A stretch of 64,000 bases of DNA from Oscillospiraceae bacterium (GCA_015065285.1 SVQP01000003.1:27117-91116); one strand, 5' to 3'; shown: positions 9,553 through 19,723, numbered from the stretch's first letter. The notes: generated by a model not told the origin, from the sequence alone. Program-made: numbers and translations.

Positions 9553-10520
9553 AACCAGCCCTCGTTTTCGGATTTGTATTTTGCCAAGGTTGCATCAGCC
9601 TCGTCGACCAGTGCCTTGACCTCTTTTTTGCTGTAAACCGTAGCACCGCTTGCACATGCGTGACCACCACCGTGATAACGCTCGGCAATCTGATTGACCG
9701 TGACAAAGCGCGAACGCAAACGCACGCGGGTCTCGGTCTCGTGCTCAATAAAGATCATCCAGATCAAGCTGCCCTTGATCGAATCCAGAAGGGAAACAGC
9801 AGCCGCTGCTTGCTCATGCGTCAAGCCAAACTTTTCCATGGTGGCGCGGCTGATATACAGATATGCTACGCCCGCAGGGGTGACCTTGACGTTTTTATAC
9901 ACAAAGGATTTGAAGGAAAAGGACTCCATGTCCTGCAGGTACAGATGTGCGTAAAGCACCTCGGTGTCAATGCCCACGTCCAGCAGCATGCCTGCCATGC
10001 GCATAGTGTCGCCCGAAACGCAGCTGAAGCGGAAGCGACCCGAGTCGGTGACCATTCCGGTATACAGGTAGGTAGCCGCCTCTTTGTTGATCTTGAGCTC
10101 GTCCTTGAAGGTGTAATAGAACTTTGCCACCATCTCGCAAACCGAGGACGCCTCCTCCTCGACCCAGAGAATGTCACCGTAAGGGTTGACGTTGATATGG
10201 TGGTCGATCTTGATCAGCTCGCGGCACAGCGCGTATTTGGGATTGGAGATACGCCCCTCGTTACCGGTGTCCAGCACGATGCCCAAGGCGCCCTCGTATA
10301 AAGAATCGTCCACAGGCGCGTCGTCCTCGCCCAAAAAGGCAAGGTAGTCGGCATGCTCACCGTCGGTCAGAATCACCTGTTTTTCGGGCCAGGTCTGCAG
10401 AATGATCTCCTTAAGGCCCTTGGTTGCACCCACGCAGTCACCGTCGTTGCGCACGTGACGGAACAGCATGATGCGATCGTATTGCTTGATTTTATTCAGA
10501 ATTTGCTGTAATACTTCCAT
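9549..10520 (-). CDS. DHH-family phosphoesterase (NrnA-like), copy 1
   Basis: NDGDCVGA, VLDTGNEGR, KIDHHINVN, DSGRFRF, YHGGGHACASGATV (DHH + DHHA1). Confidence 0.9.
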   Translation of the reverse strand: MEVLQQILNKIKQYDRIMLFRHVRNDGDCVGATKGLKEIILQTWPEKQVILTDGEHADYLAFLGEDDAPVDDSLYEGALGIVLDTGNEGRISNPKYALCRELIKIDHHINVNPYGDILWVEEEASSVCEMVAKFYYTFKDELKINKEAATYLYTGMVTDSGRFRFSCVSGDTMRMAGMLLDVGIDTEVLYAHLYLQDMESFSFKSFVYKNVKVTPAGVAYLYISRATMEKFGLTHEQAAAAVSLLDSIKGSLIWMIFIEHETETRVRLRSRFVTVNQIAERYHGGGHACASGATVYSKKEVKALVDEADATLAKYKSENEGWL

Positions 10521-10523
10521 TTT

Positions 10524-11465
10524 TTACTGTCCTTTCTCTGCCAGAGCATCCAGATCTGCAAGCATCTGCATTGCAGTTTCACGGTCCTTGACCGTAGCAC
10601 CGCTTGCCTTGATATGACCGCCGCCGCCATACTTGACCGCAATGGCATTGATATTGTGCATGCCGGAGCGCAGCTCGCACAGCACGCCCTCATCGGTTTC
10701 TGTAAAGTTGACCCAGATATTCACACCGCGGATCTCGCCCATGGTGTTGACCATGCCGCGCGAAACCGTAAAGGAATCAGCGCCCGTGGCTGCCAGCTCC
10801 TCCTTGGTAGTGTATATGTAGCCAACGTTGTGCTCGGTGAATTGGATCTTGAGCACGAACGAGGCACGCAGACGGATAAAGGAAAAATCATCCGCGTACA
10901 GATTGCGGTAAATGTCGTTGGTATCAAAGGGATGCGATTTGAGGAAGGAGGCAAGACGGAAGGTGTTTGCGCTGGTAGAATCGTAGCGGAAACGACCCGA
11001 GTCGGTCACCATACCGGTATAAAGCGACTTGGCTGCAAGAGGGGAGAGGGTCAGACCGCTCTCCATGGCAAATTCGGTGATCAGACCGCAGCAGCTTTCA
11101 TAAGAGCTGTCGGTTACCTCCACGTCCGCAATGGTTTCCACAAATAAATGGTGGTCAATGCGCGCGGATACGTGGGCTGTGGTATAGCGCATATCACTGA
11201 TCAGCGCTTTGGCAGAGGTGTCAAGCACAATGGCAAGTGCGTCGCGGTATTCTTGGTCCGCCACCTCGTCCATAATGCTGTCCTCCATGAAAGCAAAGCG
11301 CTTGGCAGGGTCACCCACCACAAGCACACGTTTTTCGGGAAAGTTTTCCTTAATGATGTGCTTCAGACCAATCTGGCTGCCCATCGCGTCACCGTCGGGA
11401 TTGGTGTGACGGTGAATGATGATGGTATCATGGCAGCGGATCTGCTCTAAGATTTTTTCAAACAT
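10524..11465 (-). CDS. DHH-family phosphoesterase (NrnA-like), copy 2
   Basis: NPDGDAMGS, VLDTSAKAL, RIDHHLFVE, DSGRFRY, YGGGGHIKASGATV. Confidence 0.9.
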   Translation of the reverse strand: MFEKILEQIRCHDTIIIHRHTNPDGDAMGSQIGLKHIIKENFPEKRVLVVGDPAKRFAFMEDSIMDEVADQEYRDALAIVLDTSAKALISDMRYTTAHVSARIDHHLFVETIADVEVTDSSYESCCGLITEFAMESGLTLSPLAAKSLYTGMVTDSGRFRYDSTSANTFRLASFLKSHPFDTNDIYRNLYADDFSFIRLRASFVLKIQFTEHNVGYIYTTKEELAATGADSFTVSRGMVNTMGEIRGVNIWVNFTETDEGVLCELRSGMHNINAIAVKYGGGGHIKASGATVKDRETAMQMLADLDALAEKGQ

Positions 11466-11483
11466 ATCTATCTCCTTAAAAAT

Positions 11484-12683
11484 TTAATCAAAGTAGCCTG
11501 TGTATTCCACCTTCAGCGTGCTGTTGGGGAACAGGTAATGATGCAGATCCACAAAATAGGATTCCGTCATGCTGGCAATATAGTCCACCACGATCTGATT
11601 GGGCTCCGCGCTTTCATAGGGGCGGGAGCGCTTGTAATGGACCTTGTTGAGGTAGTTGATGTGGTGCGTGTAGATGGGGGCATTCTTGTTGCCCGCGCGC
11701 AGATCATCCAGGCATTGCCCGTAGATCTCTGCCATCATGGGCTTGGCGGTGTGCTCCAGATTTGCACGGGGAGCGGCATAGTTGTAGATCATGCGATAGT
11801 TGGCAGCCTTGGAATCCACCAGCGCCTTGAAATGACGCTTGTCCAGCCCGATGTAAGGCTTTGCGTAGCTGTTTTCGATGATGTTGACCACCAGATTGTT
11901 GATGATCTCTGCGTTGATCGAGCCAATATCCTCATTGAAAAAGGCGGATTCGGGGGTCAGCCCCGCGCGGTCGGCATCCTGTCTGTCCTTGCCAAGATAG
12001 GCAATGATGTCCGAGATGCGCACCACGATTGCTTCCAGCGATCCGGGGAGAATGGTGTTGGCATAACCGGGCTCTGTGTAGCAGCGCTCGATCATGCGAT
12101 CAAATTCCTCAAAGCTGTCAATTGGCTGCGGCTCGTACTGCATCATCTCCACCTCACCGTTGTGGGTGGCAATGCCATGCAACGTTTGCAGGCTGATATT
12201 ATAGGGGAACATTTCATCCAGCACGCGAACGGAGTGCACGTTGTGGAAGAAAAAGCGCCCGGTGTGCTGATGGTACAACTCGCAAAGATAAGCTTCGCCC
12301 GAATGCGCAAAGGGCGGGTGACCGATATCGTGCCCAAGCGCGATCGCCTCGATCAGATCAAGGTTGAGCCCCAGTGCAGCTCCAATGGTGCGCGCAATGC
12401 GGGAAACCAGCTGCACGTGCAGGCTGCGACGGGTGATGTCGTCGTTTTTGATCAGCGAGAACACCTGTGTTTTGCCGGTATAGCGGTTATAAAAGGGGCA
12501 GTGCAGGATCTTATCAATATCGTGTACAAAGGGCGGGCGCCAGACGCTTGCGCTGTCCGAAGAGACGCATTTTCTGCGAATGACGCTGCTGTTTTCATAT
12601 CCAATTCGCAGAGTGCTACCCTCAAGCCTGTCCTGCACAATATTGGCAGCCACAGCAGGGGAAAGGGTTTCGTATTTCGGCAT
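11484..12683 (-). CDS. dGTPase-like HD-domain triphosphohydrolase
   Basis: NRYTGKTQVFSL...ALGHDIGHPPFAHSGE...HNGE, dNTPase HD motifs. Confidence 0.88.
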   Translation of the reverse strand: MPKYETLSPAVAANIVQDRLEGSTLRIGYENSSVIRRKCVSSDSASVWRPPFVHDIDKILHCPFYNRYTGKTQVFSLIKNDDITRRSLHVQLVSRIARTIGAALGLNLDLIEAIALGHDIGHPPFAHSGEAYLCELYHQHTGRFFFHNVHSVRVLDEMFPYNISLQTLHGIATHNGEVEMMQYEPQPIDSFEEFDRMIERCYTEPGYANTILPGSLEAIVVRISDIIAYLGKDRQDADRAGLTPESAFFNEDIGSINAEIINNLVVNIIENSYAKPYIGLDKRHFKALVDSKAANYRMIYNYAAPRANLEHTAKPMMAEIYGQCLDDLRAGNKNAPIYTHHINYLNKVHYKRSRPYESAEPNQIVVDYIASMTESYFVDLHHYLFPNSTLKVEYTGYFD

Positions 12684-12847
12684 ATATACCTCGTAAATCT
12701 ATCTGAAAATTTTGAGTGTGCTTAACATATCATTATACTATAAAAAGGTGCAAATTGCAAACGTTTTTGAGAAAGAAATTGATGGAAAACGCATTCTTGT
12801 AGATTCTCACAAAATAAAGCCTTTCGTTTTGTAAAAAAGGCAAAAGA

Positions 12848-12877
12848 AAGCCTCTGCCAAATTTTTGGCAGAGGCTT
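12848..12877 (-). terminator. Terminator hairpin after UshA-like gene
   Basis: aagcctctgccaaatttttggcagaggctt. Confidence 0.75.
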
Positions 12878-12880
12878 GTA

Positions 12881-14359
12881 TCAGTTGCTCCAACCGCCGC
12901 TTTGCATGAAATCTGCAACAAGGTCGCGTGCAAAGGTGGTCTGATCGTAGGTGTCTACCACCGTGATGCGGTTGGGCGCGTAGGATGCGCTGTACGTATC
13001 CGTGATAATGTAATAGGTCGCATTCGGATCAATGCCGCCCTTGACGCTGTTTCCGTATGCGCTATAGGTAATGAAATAATTGGAATTATTGGTGTTAATG
13101 AATTTCTTTTGCAGATCCGAGCCCTTGATGCTGCCAAGCACGATCTGATTATCAAAGGGCAACAGCATTTGCAGGTCGCTGTAGCGAACCTCGCCTGCGG
13201 CAAGGTCGTAAGGGGATCTTGTGGAGATAAATCCACCGCCAAGCACCAGATCGTATTGCGAGCCCCAGTGCTGCTGACCAAGTGCCAGATAAAGATCTGC
13301 AACCTTTTGCTTGATCTCGCCCGAGGAGCGCTTGCGTGCGTTGTTACCAAGCACCACGTCACCCATTTGCAGCTGCTCGGCATATTTTTGCTCAAGCCCG
13401 TCTATAATGGTATCTCCCGTGTATTTGTTGTAAACCTTGGTGGGAATCTGCTGGGCAGTAATCACAGCCGTTCCGGTGATCTCGTTGATCAGGACCTGCG
13501 CATGGGTAATGCCGTCGTTGTCGCCGCCGCCTTGCACGTGGTATACACCGTAAGAATCTATGTTAACATAGCTTTTGTGCGTATGCCCCTCGAACACCAC
13601 GTCCACGTAGCCGTCCGAAAGCTCGTAATCATAATCACTGCCACCTGCGTGGATCGAATACACGATCAGATCCGCGCCCTGCGCACGAAGCGCTTGGGAT
13701 TCATCCTTGACAAGCTCGGTCAGCGCGTCGTCCAAGACAAAGTACACGTCCTCGACCTTGTCCGAGGAAATCGAGGAATAGCAGTCACCAATCGCACCGA
13801 TGATGCCGACCTGAATCTTGCCAAGATCTACCATCACCGAGCCCTGACAATAGTCAACCCGTTGATTGGTGCTTTTCTCATAAACGTTTATGGCAAGGAA
13901 AGGGAACTCGGCAAGCTCCAGATTATCGTATATTGCCTCTTCACCCCAGTCGAATTCATGGTTGCCAAGCGTCATGGAAACAAAGTCCATCTCGTTCATC
14001 CAGTCCGTCACGATCAAGCCCTTGGTCAGACCGGATTCGGAGCTGCCTTGCCACATGTCGCCCGAGGAAAGCAGGATGGTATTGGGGTTTTGCTTGCGCT
14101 GCAGGCGCATATAGCTGTTGAATTCGTCCATGCCGGGCTGGCTGTCGGTATCAAAGATCTTGCCGTGCAGGTCGTTGACGGCAAACAGATCCACCTCTAC
14201 CAGTACCGAGACGGTGCAGGTATCGCATTTTCCGTTGTCATCTGCGTCGGTATGCACGCAGGAGCTCTCGGTAGGGGGCTGAGGCGCTATGGTCGTGCAG
14301 GCGCCAAGGCACAGAATCAGCACAAGCAGCAGCGCCAAAAGAGAAAGAGAACGTTTCAT
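12881..14359 (-). CDS. 5'-nucleotidase/UshA-like metallophosphatase lipoprotein
   Basis: Lipobox LGAC; AVNDLHGKIFD, GDMWQGS, LGNHEFDWG, VVFEGHTH, C-terminal nucleotidase domain VLGGGFISTRSPYDLAAGEVRYSDLQMLLPFDN. Confidence 0.9.
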   Translation of the reverse strand: MKRSLSLLALLLVLILCLGACTTIAPQPPTESSCVHTDADDNGKCDTCTVSVLVEVDLFAVNDLHGKIFDTDSQPGMDEFNSYMRLQRKQNPNTILLSSGDMWQGSSESGLTKGLIVTDWMNEMDFVSMTLGNHEFDWGEEAIYDNLELAEFPFLAINVYEKSTNQRVDYCQGSVMVDLGKIQVGIIGAIGDCYSSISSDKVEDVYFVLDDALTELVKDESQALRAQGADLIVYSIHAGGSDYDYELSDGYVDVVFEGHTHKSYVNIDSYGVYHVQGGGDNDGITHAQVLINEITGTAVITAQQIPTKVYNKYTGDTIIDGLEQKYAEQLQMGDVVLGNNARKRSSGEIKQKVADLYLALGQQHWGSQYDLVLGGGFISTRSPYDLAAGEVRYSDLQMLLPFDNQIVLGSIKGSDLQKKFINTNNSNYFITYSAYGNSVKGGIDPNATYYIITDTYSASYAPNRITVVDTYDQTTFARDLVADFMQSGGWSN

Positions 14360-14415
14360 AAAACCTCCGGGAATATCACATACTACGATTATAGCATACA
14401 ATCGACAAAAAGTAA

Positions 14416-14438
14416 AGGGGTTGCGCAAGGCAACCCCT
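14416..14438 (-). terminator. Terminator hairpin after HD-GYP gene
   Basis: aggggttgc gcaag gcaacccct. Confidence 0.6.
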
Positions 14439-14443
14439 ATTTG

Positions 14444-16567
14444 TTATTTGAGCTTTGAAAGGGATGCGTGGAAGCAATCCAGAATCTTGGGGGAGAAGGC
14501 ACCGCACTCCCCGTTATCGATCATAGCAACCGCCTGCTCGGGCGTGTATGCCTTTTTGTAATAGCGGTCGTTGGTCAGTGCATCGTAAACGTCAACGATT
14601 GAAACGATCTGTGCCCAGATCGGGATTTGCTCACCGCACAGCGCGTCGGGATATCCCTTGCCGTCGTATCGCTCGTGGTGATAGCGGCAAATGTCGTAGC
14701 AGTAGCGGTAGAAGTGGTCTGTGCTCTCGTATTTGCCAAGCATTTCGCAGCCGTAAATGGTGTGCTTTTTCATCTCGGCAAATTCCTCGTCGGTCAGGCG
14801 ACCGGGCTTGAGCAGGATATGGTCCGGAATGGCGATCTTGCCAATATCGTGCAATGCGGCAGCGGTTGCAATACGGTCCGCTTCACTGGGATCAATGCCG
14901 TATTCGGGGTATTTTTCCATCAGCGCATCCAGAATGGAGCGTGTCAGCGAGGTCACACGCTGCACGTGGTCTCCCGTTTCCATGCTGCGGTATTCAACCG
15001 CGGAGGTCAGCACGCGTACGATAAACGAGTTCATCTGGTCGTTTCTCTGGGTTTCCTCCAGCAGCTCCATGCTCTTGATTTTGTCGGTATTATCCTGCAC
15101 GAACAGCATCAAAAGACGATCGCCCTCGTATTCCATGGCACGAATTGTGGTGACAAACCAACCGTATTCGTCCTTGCCGTCGATCAAGCCCTTGTAGCCG
15201 TAAGAGATTTCCTCAGTAAGGTTCGAGCTGTTAACAGCTCGCCGGCATGCTCCGAGAACCTCTTCTCGGAATTCGGGTGCCACGGTTGCCGAAAAGGCTT
15301 CCAGATGTGATTCGATATTGCCACCGCTTGGCTGCTTGACGATGTTACCGTCCTCAAATTGCATATAATAAACGGTGTCCTTGGTGACGTTGACCTGCAT
15401 GATGCGTGTATAGGCACCTGTAGCTGCCTTGGTGAACAGATTGCGGAAGTAATCCGAGCGGGAGATCAGCATCTGCTCCTGATTGACGTCCATAAAGCAG
15501 ATAATCGCCTCCAGCGCACAGCCCTGTTCGTTTTGCGCGGTCATAATCACGAACATACGGTTCCACTTGACAGTATCCCCGTACAGATGACGGTAGGTGA
15601 CGTAGTAGTAGGGATGCTCTGCGTTGAGCTTTTCATTGATATAATCAATGTCGCAAGCCTCGCGCATTTCCTCTCGGTCATCGGGATGCACGTATTGCTT
15701 GATATAGCCCTTCATCGCCTTTGTGTAAGGTCGCTTGGAGGGCGCCTTTTGCTCGCGATAATCGGGGGAGTGGCGAATGCTGTTGGCAATGCTGATGCGC
15801 TCAAGCGATTCCTCGCGCAAATCGACGCAATAGGAGCTCAAAAACAGCTTACCAAAGCCCTGCAGCTGCGCGTAGATCGAGATCTGTCCGCGCTCGTATG
15901 TGTTGATAAAAAAGAAAGCGTGAATGGCGGCAATGGTCATGGCGATGTTTACAAACGGAACCTCGGGAACCAGTGCCTGAATGGGGGAGAGCGAAAGAAT
16001 CAGGAAGGAGTACATGGTGATGGAAAGGTATCTGTTTCTCTCCACCGCATTTTTTTGCATAATGGTTTTGGCGATGGCGCGCGCACCGATCAAGCCAAGG
16101 TACAGCAGTGCGATGATCAGGTGTACTGCATATAAAGGACCGCGTGCGTGAATGCCGGTTACGGGGTCGATGGTGAATACCCAGCCCGTCCAGATCGAAG
16201 CAAATGCCAGCGCGGTGTTGATCAGGGCGGGGGAAAGGGTCAGGAAGAGGAAGATGGTCTCCTTTTTCTTGTTGCCCGGCTCGCGCAGCAAATGATCGGA
16301 ATATAAGTAGCAGCAGTAAGCCGCCAGCCCGGTCATGGCATAATAAAGAATTGCCAATACGTAGTCAACCGCAATGGGCAGCACGATGACGTTGTCCTCA
16401 CAAAGCACCCATAAAAGGTCTACTGTGATCAAAAGAATGCTGGACAGCAGCACCATGGAAAAGCGACGGCGCTTTTGCGTCTGGCGGATCTCGCCAAGGG
16501 TGAGAACGTAGATTGCGACGGTCAATGCAAGAGTAACGCTGGAAATGCTCCAATACATAAATTGCAT
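14444..16567 (-). CDS. Membrane-anchored HD-GYP domain protein (putative c-di-GMP phosphodiesterase)
   Basis: N-terminal multi-TM region, PAS-like middle, HDIGKIAIPDHILLKPGRL and HHERYDGKGYP motifs. Confidence 0.88.
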   Translation of the reverse strand: MQFMYWSISSVTLALTVAIYVLTLGEIRQTQKRRRFSMVLLSSILLITVDLLWVLCEDNVIVLPIAVDYVLAILYYAMTGLAAYCCYLYSDHLLREPGNKKKETIFLFLTLSPALINTALAFASIWTGWVFTIDPVTGIHARGPLYAVHLIIALLYLGLIGARAIAKTIMQKNAVERNRYLSITMYSFLILSLSPIQALVPEVPFVNIAMTIAAIHAFFFINTYERGQISIYAQLQGFGKLFLSSYCVDLREESLERISIANSIRHSPDYREQKAPSKRPYTKAMKGYIKQYVHPDDREEMREACDIDYINEKLNAEHPYYYVTYRHLYGDTVKWNRMFVIMTAQNEQGCALEAIICFMDVNQEQMLISRSDYFRNLFTKAATGAYTRIMQVNVTKDTVYYMQFEDGNIVKQPSGGNIESHLEAFSATVAPEFREEVLGACRRAVNSSNLTEEISYGYKGLIDGKDEYGWFVTTIRAMEYEGDRLLMLFVQDNTDKIKSMELLEETQRNDQMNSFIVRVLTSAVEYRSMETGDHVQRVTSLTRSILDALMEKYPEYGIDPSEADRIATAAALHDIGKIAIPDHILLKPGRLTDEEFAEMKKHTIYGCEMLGKYESTDHFYRYCYDICRYHHERYDGKGYPDALCGEQIPIWAQIVSIVDVYDALTNDRYYKKAYTPEQAVAMIDNGECGAFSPKILDCFHASLSKLK

Positions 16568-16651
16568 GTCATGCCTCCTGTGTACTTGTCATACAGAATC
16601 ATTCTAACACAGTTTTTTGCGTTTTTCAATGGCTTTGCGCAAAGAATTAAA

Positions 16652-16687
16652 AAAAGCCGCATTTTGCCCGGGCAAAATGCGGCTTTT
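16652..16687 (-). terminator. Terminator after serA
   Basis: aaaagccgcattttgccc/gggcaaaatgcggctttt perfect inverted repeat. Confidence 0.85.
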
Positions 16688-16691
16688 GGAA

Positions 16692-17840
16692 TCAGATGCA
16701 ACGAACGCGCAACACGCCGTCCATGCTATCCATTTCGCAAGGACACATGCTGCCGCTGATGTCAAACATAGTGTAAGCATATTCGCCCTTGGACTTGCTT
16801 GCCATGTTTTCAATGTTATGACCCTTGGCAGAGATGGCAGCCGAAAGGGTTGCGATGACGTTGGGGATATTCTTGTGCAGTACGCAAACGCGGCTCTCGC
16901 CTGTGCGAGGCATGGAGAGGGCGGGGAAGTTGACGCTGTTGACGATATTGCCGTTTTCCAGGTAGTCCGCCAGCTGCTCTGCCGCCATGACGGCACAGTT
17001 ATCCTCGCTCTCCTCGGTAGAAGCACCCAGGTGAGGGATGGTGACCGCCCCCTTGATGCCAATCAACTCGGGGGTGGGGAAATCGGTGACGTAGGCGGAA
17101 AGCTTGCCGGATTCCAGCGCAGCAATCACGTCTGCGGCAACCACCAGATCGGCACGCGCCAGATTGATGATCTTGGCGCCGTCCTTCATGGTTGCAAGTG
17201 AGGCGGCATTCACCATGCCCTTGGTATCCTTAGTAGCGGGCACGTGCAAGGTGAGATAATCGGAGCAGGCGAACAGCTCGTCAAACGAAGCCGCCTTGAC
17301 AATGCGGGGGTCCAGATGCCAAGCGGCATCAACAGACAAAAAGGGATCGCAGCCTACAACGTTCATGCCAAGCGAGAGCGCTGTGTTGGCAACCATGCCG
17401 CCAATTGCACCAAGTCCAACCACGCCAAGCGTTTTGCCGCGCAGTTCGGTGCCTGCAAAGGCGGATTTGCCCTTTTCCACTGCCTTTGCAACATCGGTTG
17501 CGGGATCCAACGATTGCGCCCAAGAGATACCGCCCACGATATTTCTTGCCGCCAGAAGCAAAGCGCATACGGTCAGCTCCTTAACACCGTTGGCATTGGC
17601 ACCGGGGGTGTTGAACACCACAATGCCCGCATCCGCACATTTTTCAAGCGGAATGTTGTTCACGCCCGCACCTGCGCGCGCAACGGCAAGCAGGGAATCG
17701 GGCAGTGCCATGTCGTGCATGACAGCGGAGCGGACCATGATACCGTCCGGGGCGTCCATGCTTTCGGCTACGTGATAATCGGCAGGCAGCTTGGAAAGAC
17801 CTACCTTGGCAATCTTATTGAGCAGTTGAATGTTCTTCAT
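16692..17840 (-). CDS. serA: D-3-phosphoglycerate dehydrogenase
   Basis: GKTLGVVGLGAIGGMVANTALSLGM, NLARADLVV, ACT-like C-terminus; next to serC. Confidence 0.9.
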   Translation of the reverse strand: MKNIQLLNKIAKVGLSKLPADYHVAESMDAPDGIMVRSAVMHDMALPDSLLAVARAGAGVNNIPLEKCADAGIVVFNTPGANANGVKELTVCALLLAARNIVGGISWAQSLDPATDVAKAVEKGKSAFAGTELRGKTLGVVGLGAIGGMVANTALSLGMNVVGCDPFLSVDAAWHLDPRIVKAASFDELFACSDYLTLHVPATKDTKGMVNAASLATMKDGAKIINLARADLVVAADVIAALESGKLSAYVTDFPTPELIGIKGAVTIPHLGASTEESEDNCAVMAAEQLADYLENGNIVNSVNFPALSMPRTGESRVCVLHKNIPNVIATLSAAISAKGHNIENMASKSKGEYAYTMFDISGSMCPCEMDSMDGVLRVRCI

Positions 17841-17855
17841 AAGGTGACTCCTGTG

Positions 17856-18947
17856 TTATGCTTTGGGATTTTCGGCTTCGAATTTCTTCATAAAGGCAAT
17901 CAGGTCAACAATGCCTTCTACGGGCATGGCATTGTAGATGGAAGCGCGCATGCCGCCAACCGAGCGGTGACCCTTGAGGTTCTTAAAGCCTGCCTTGGCA
18001 GCCTCGGATGCAAATTTCTTATCCAGCTCCTCGTTGCCCGTTTTGAAGGTAACGTTCATGATCGAGCGGTACGCGGGCTGCGCGTGTGTGATATAGTAAT
18101 CGGTGGAGTCCAGATAATCGTACAGCATGCCTGCCTTTTGGTAGTTGATCTTGGCAATCCCTTCAAGTCCGCCAATCTCAAGCAGGTATTCGTATACAAG
18201 CCCTGCCATGTAGATGGCGTAGCAGGGAGGGGTGTTGTACATGGAATCGTTTTCTGCCATCACCTTCCACTCCAGCATTGTGGGAATGCCGGGCAGCGCC
18301 TGATCCAGCAGATCTTCGCGTACAATGACCACGGTCAAGCCTGCGGGTGCCATGTTCTTCTGTGCGCCTGCATAGATCACACCAAACTTGGAAACGTCCA
18401 CCGGCTCGGAGAGAATGCAGGAGGACATATCGGCAACCAGCGGCACGTCGCCCGTGTCGGGCACCTCGGGGAATTTGGTGCCAAAGATGGTGTTGTTATA
18501 GCAAACGTGCACGTATGCCGCATCGGGGCGTACGTCGTCCTTGGAAAATGCGGGAATATAGGAGAAGGTATCGGGCTTGGAGGAGGCAATGCACTTGGCA
18601 TCAAATCCCATGCGCAAGGCTTCCTTATATGCCTTTTCGGAGAACTGACCGGATACTACGTAGTCTGCCTTTTTGCTCTTGCCCATCAGGTTGAGCGGAA
18701 CCGATGCAAACTGGGTAGAAGCACCGCCCTGCAAAAAGAGCACCTTATAGTTCTCGGGGATCTGCATCAGCGTGCGAAGATCAGCCTGTGCCTTTGCAAT
18801 GATCTGCATATAATCCGCGGAGCGGTGACTCATTTCCATGACGGACATGCCGCTCTGTCCATAGCAAAGCAGCTCTGACTGTGCCTTTTCAAGCACGGGA
18901 AGGGGAAGCATGGAAGGGCCTGCAGAAAAATTGTATACTCTGTTCAT
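17856..18947 (-). CDS. serC: Phosphoserine aminotransferase
   Basis: VYNFSAGPSMLPLPVLEKAQ...MSVMEMSHRS...GVIYAGAQKNMAPAG. Confidence 0.95.
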   Translation of the reverse strand: MNRVYNFSAGPSMLPLPVLEKAQSELLCYGQSGMSVMEMSHRSADYMQIIAKAQADLRTLMQIPENYKVLFLQGGASTQFASVPLNLMGKSKKADYVVSGQFSEKAYKEALRMGFDAKCIASSKPDTFSYIPAFSKDDVRPDAAYVHVCYNNTIFGTKFPEVPDTGDVPLVADMSSCILSEPVDVSKFGVIYAGAQKNMAPAGLTVVIVREDLLDQALPGIPTMLEWKVMAENDSMYNTPPCYAIYMAGLVYEYLLEIGGLEGIAKINYQKAGMLYDYLDSTDYYITHAQPAYRSIMNVTFKTGNEELDKKFASEAAKAGFKNLKGHRSVGGMRASIYNAMPVEGIVDLIAFMKKFEAENPKA

Positions 18948-19030
18948 AACGAGTACCTCCGAACTTTAACAAGATAAAGCCATTGTATCACTAAATGAAA
19001 GTTATGTCAATAGCAAATTGCAAAAAAATA

Positions 19031-19060
19031 AAAATCTCTTCGAAAATACGAAGAGATTTT
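19031..19060 (-). terminator. Hairpin terminator
   Basis: aaaatctcttcg aaaata cgaagagatttt. Confidence 0.7.
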
Positions 19061-19093
19061 TGAATATTATGCAAGATTCTGCGAAAAATTCCT

Positions 19094-19723
19094 TCATTTT
19101 TCTTCCTTGACGCAAATCAGGTCGTTTGCGTAGGGCAAAGAGAGAATCCACTCGCAAAGCACGTGCCATTCCGCCAGCTTATGGTTGCGGCGCGCGTAGT
19201 ACATATTGATCAGATTTTCATAGTTGAGTGTGACCGTGCGCATCTGATTATAAGAGGAGGGAAGCATCTGAATCATGTTGTGCCAGGACTGCTTGTCATT
19301 CTTATCTGCAAGGAATTTCTGACGCTCGGATTCAAGGTATGCGATGACGCCGTCCAGCACGGCAAGGCCGCCCTCGTCCATACGGTCGCAGGAAAAATCG
19401 TCGCGCGTAAACTCCTTTGCGTGGATCTTGTGCATGGTGGAGGTAGAGTTTGCGGTGGTGCCGACCTTATACGTATCGAATTCCTTCCACCAGTACAAAG
19501 GAGCGGTAATATCCACCGTCACAAAGATCTGGCGCAGGAACTTGCGGTGGTCACTGCCTGCGTGAGCCAGGCGCTTTGCCAGGTCAAGGTCGTTGGGACC
19601 CAGCACGTAGTTTCCGTTCTCATCATAGTAGCTGTCCATACGGTTCCAGCTGTTCATGGGGTTGCGCGCGCCGCGGATCGCGCCTTCAAAATTCATAACC
19701 GCGCTTCTTTCTGTTTTGAGCAT
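19094..19723 (-). CDS. ThyX-fold-like protein lacking the canonical RHRxxSxNxxSxRY motif; function unknown
   Basis: Overall layout resembles ThyX (VTVDITAPLYWWKEF... then MLPSSYNQMRTVTLNYENLINMYYARRNHKLAEWHVLCEWI); RBS AAAGGGG before ATG at 19723. Confidence 0.55.
   Translation of the reverse strand: MLKTERSAVMNFEGAIRGARNPMNSWNRMDSYYDENGNYVLGPNDLDLAKRLAHAGSDHRKFLRQIFVTVDITAPLYWWKEFDTYKVGTTANSTSTMHKIHAKEFTRDDFSCDRMDEGGLAVLDGVIAYLESERQKFLADKNDKQSWHNMIQMLPSSYNQMRTVTLNYENLINMYYARRNHKLAEWHVLCEWILSLPYANDLICVKEEK

Noticed and set aside
17244-18878. 544-aa plus-strand ORF opposite serA/serC
   Set aside because: Spans two well-supported genes on the other strand; codon-bias artefact.
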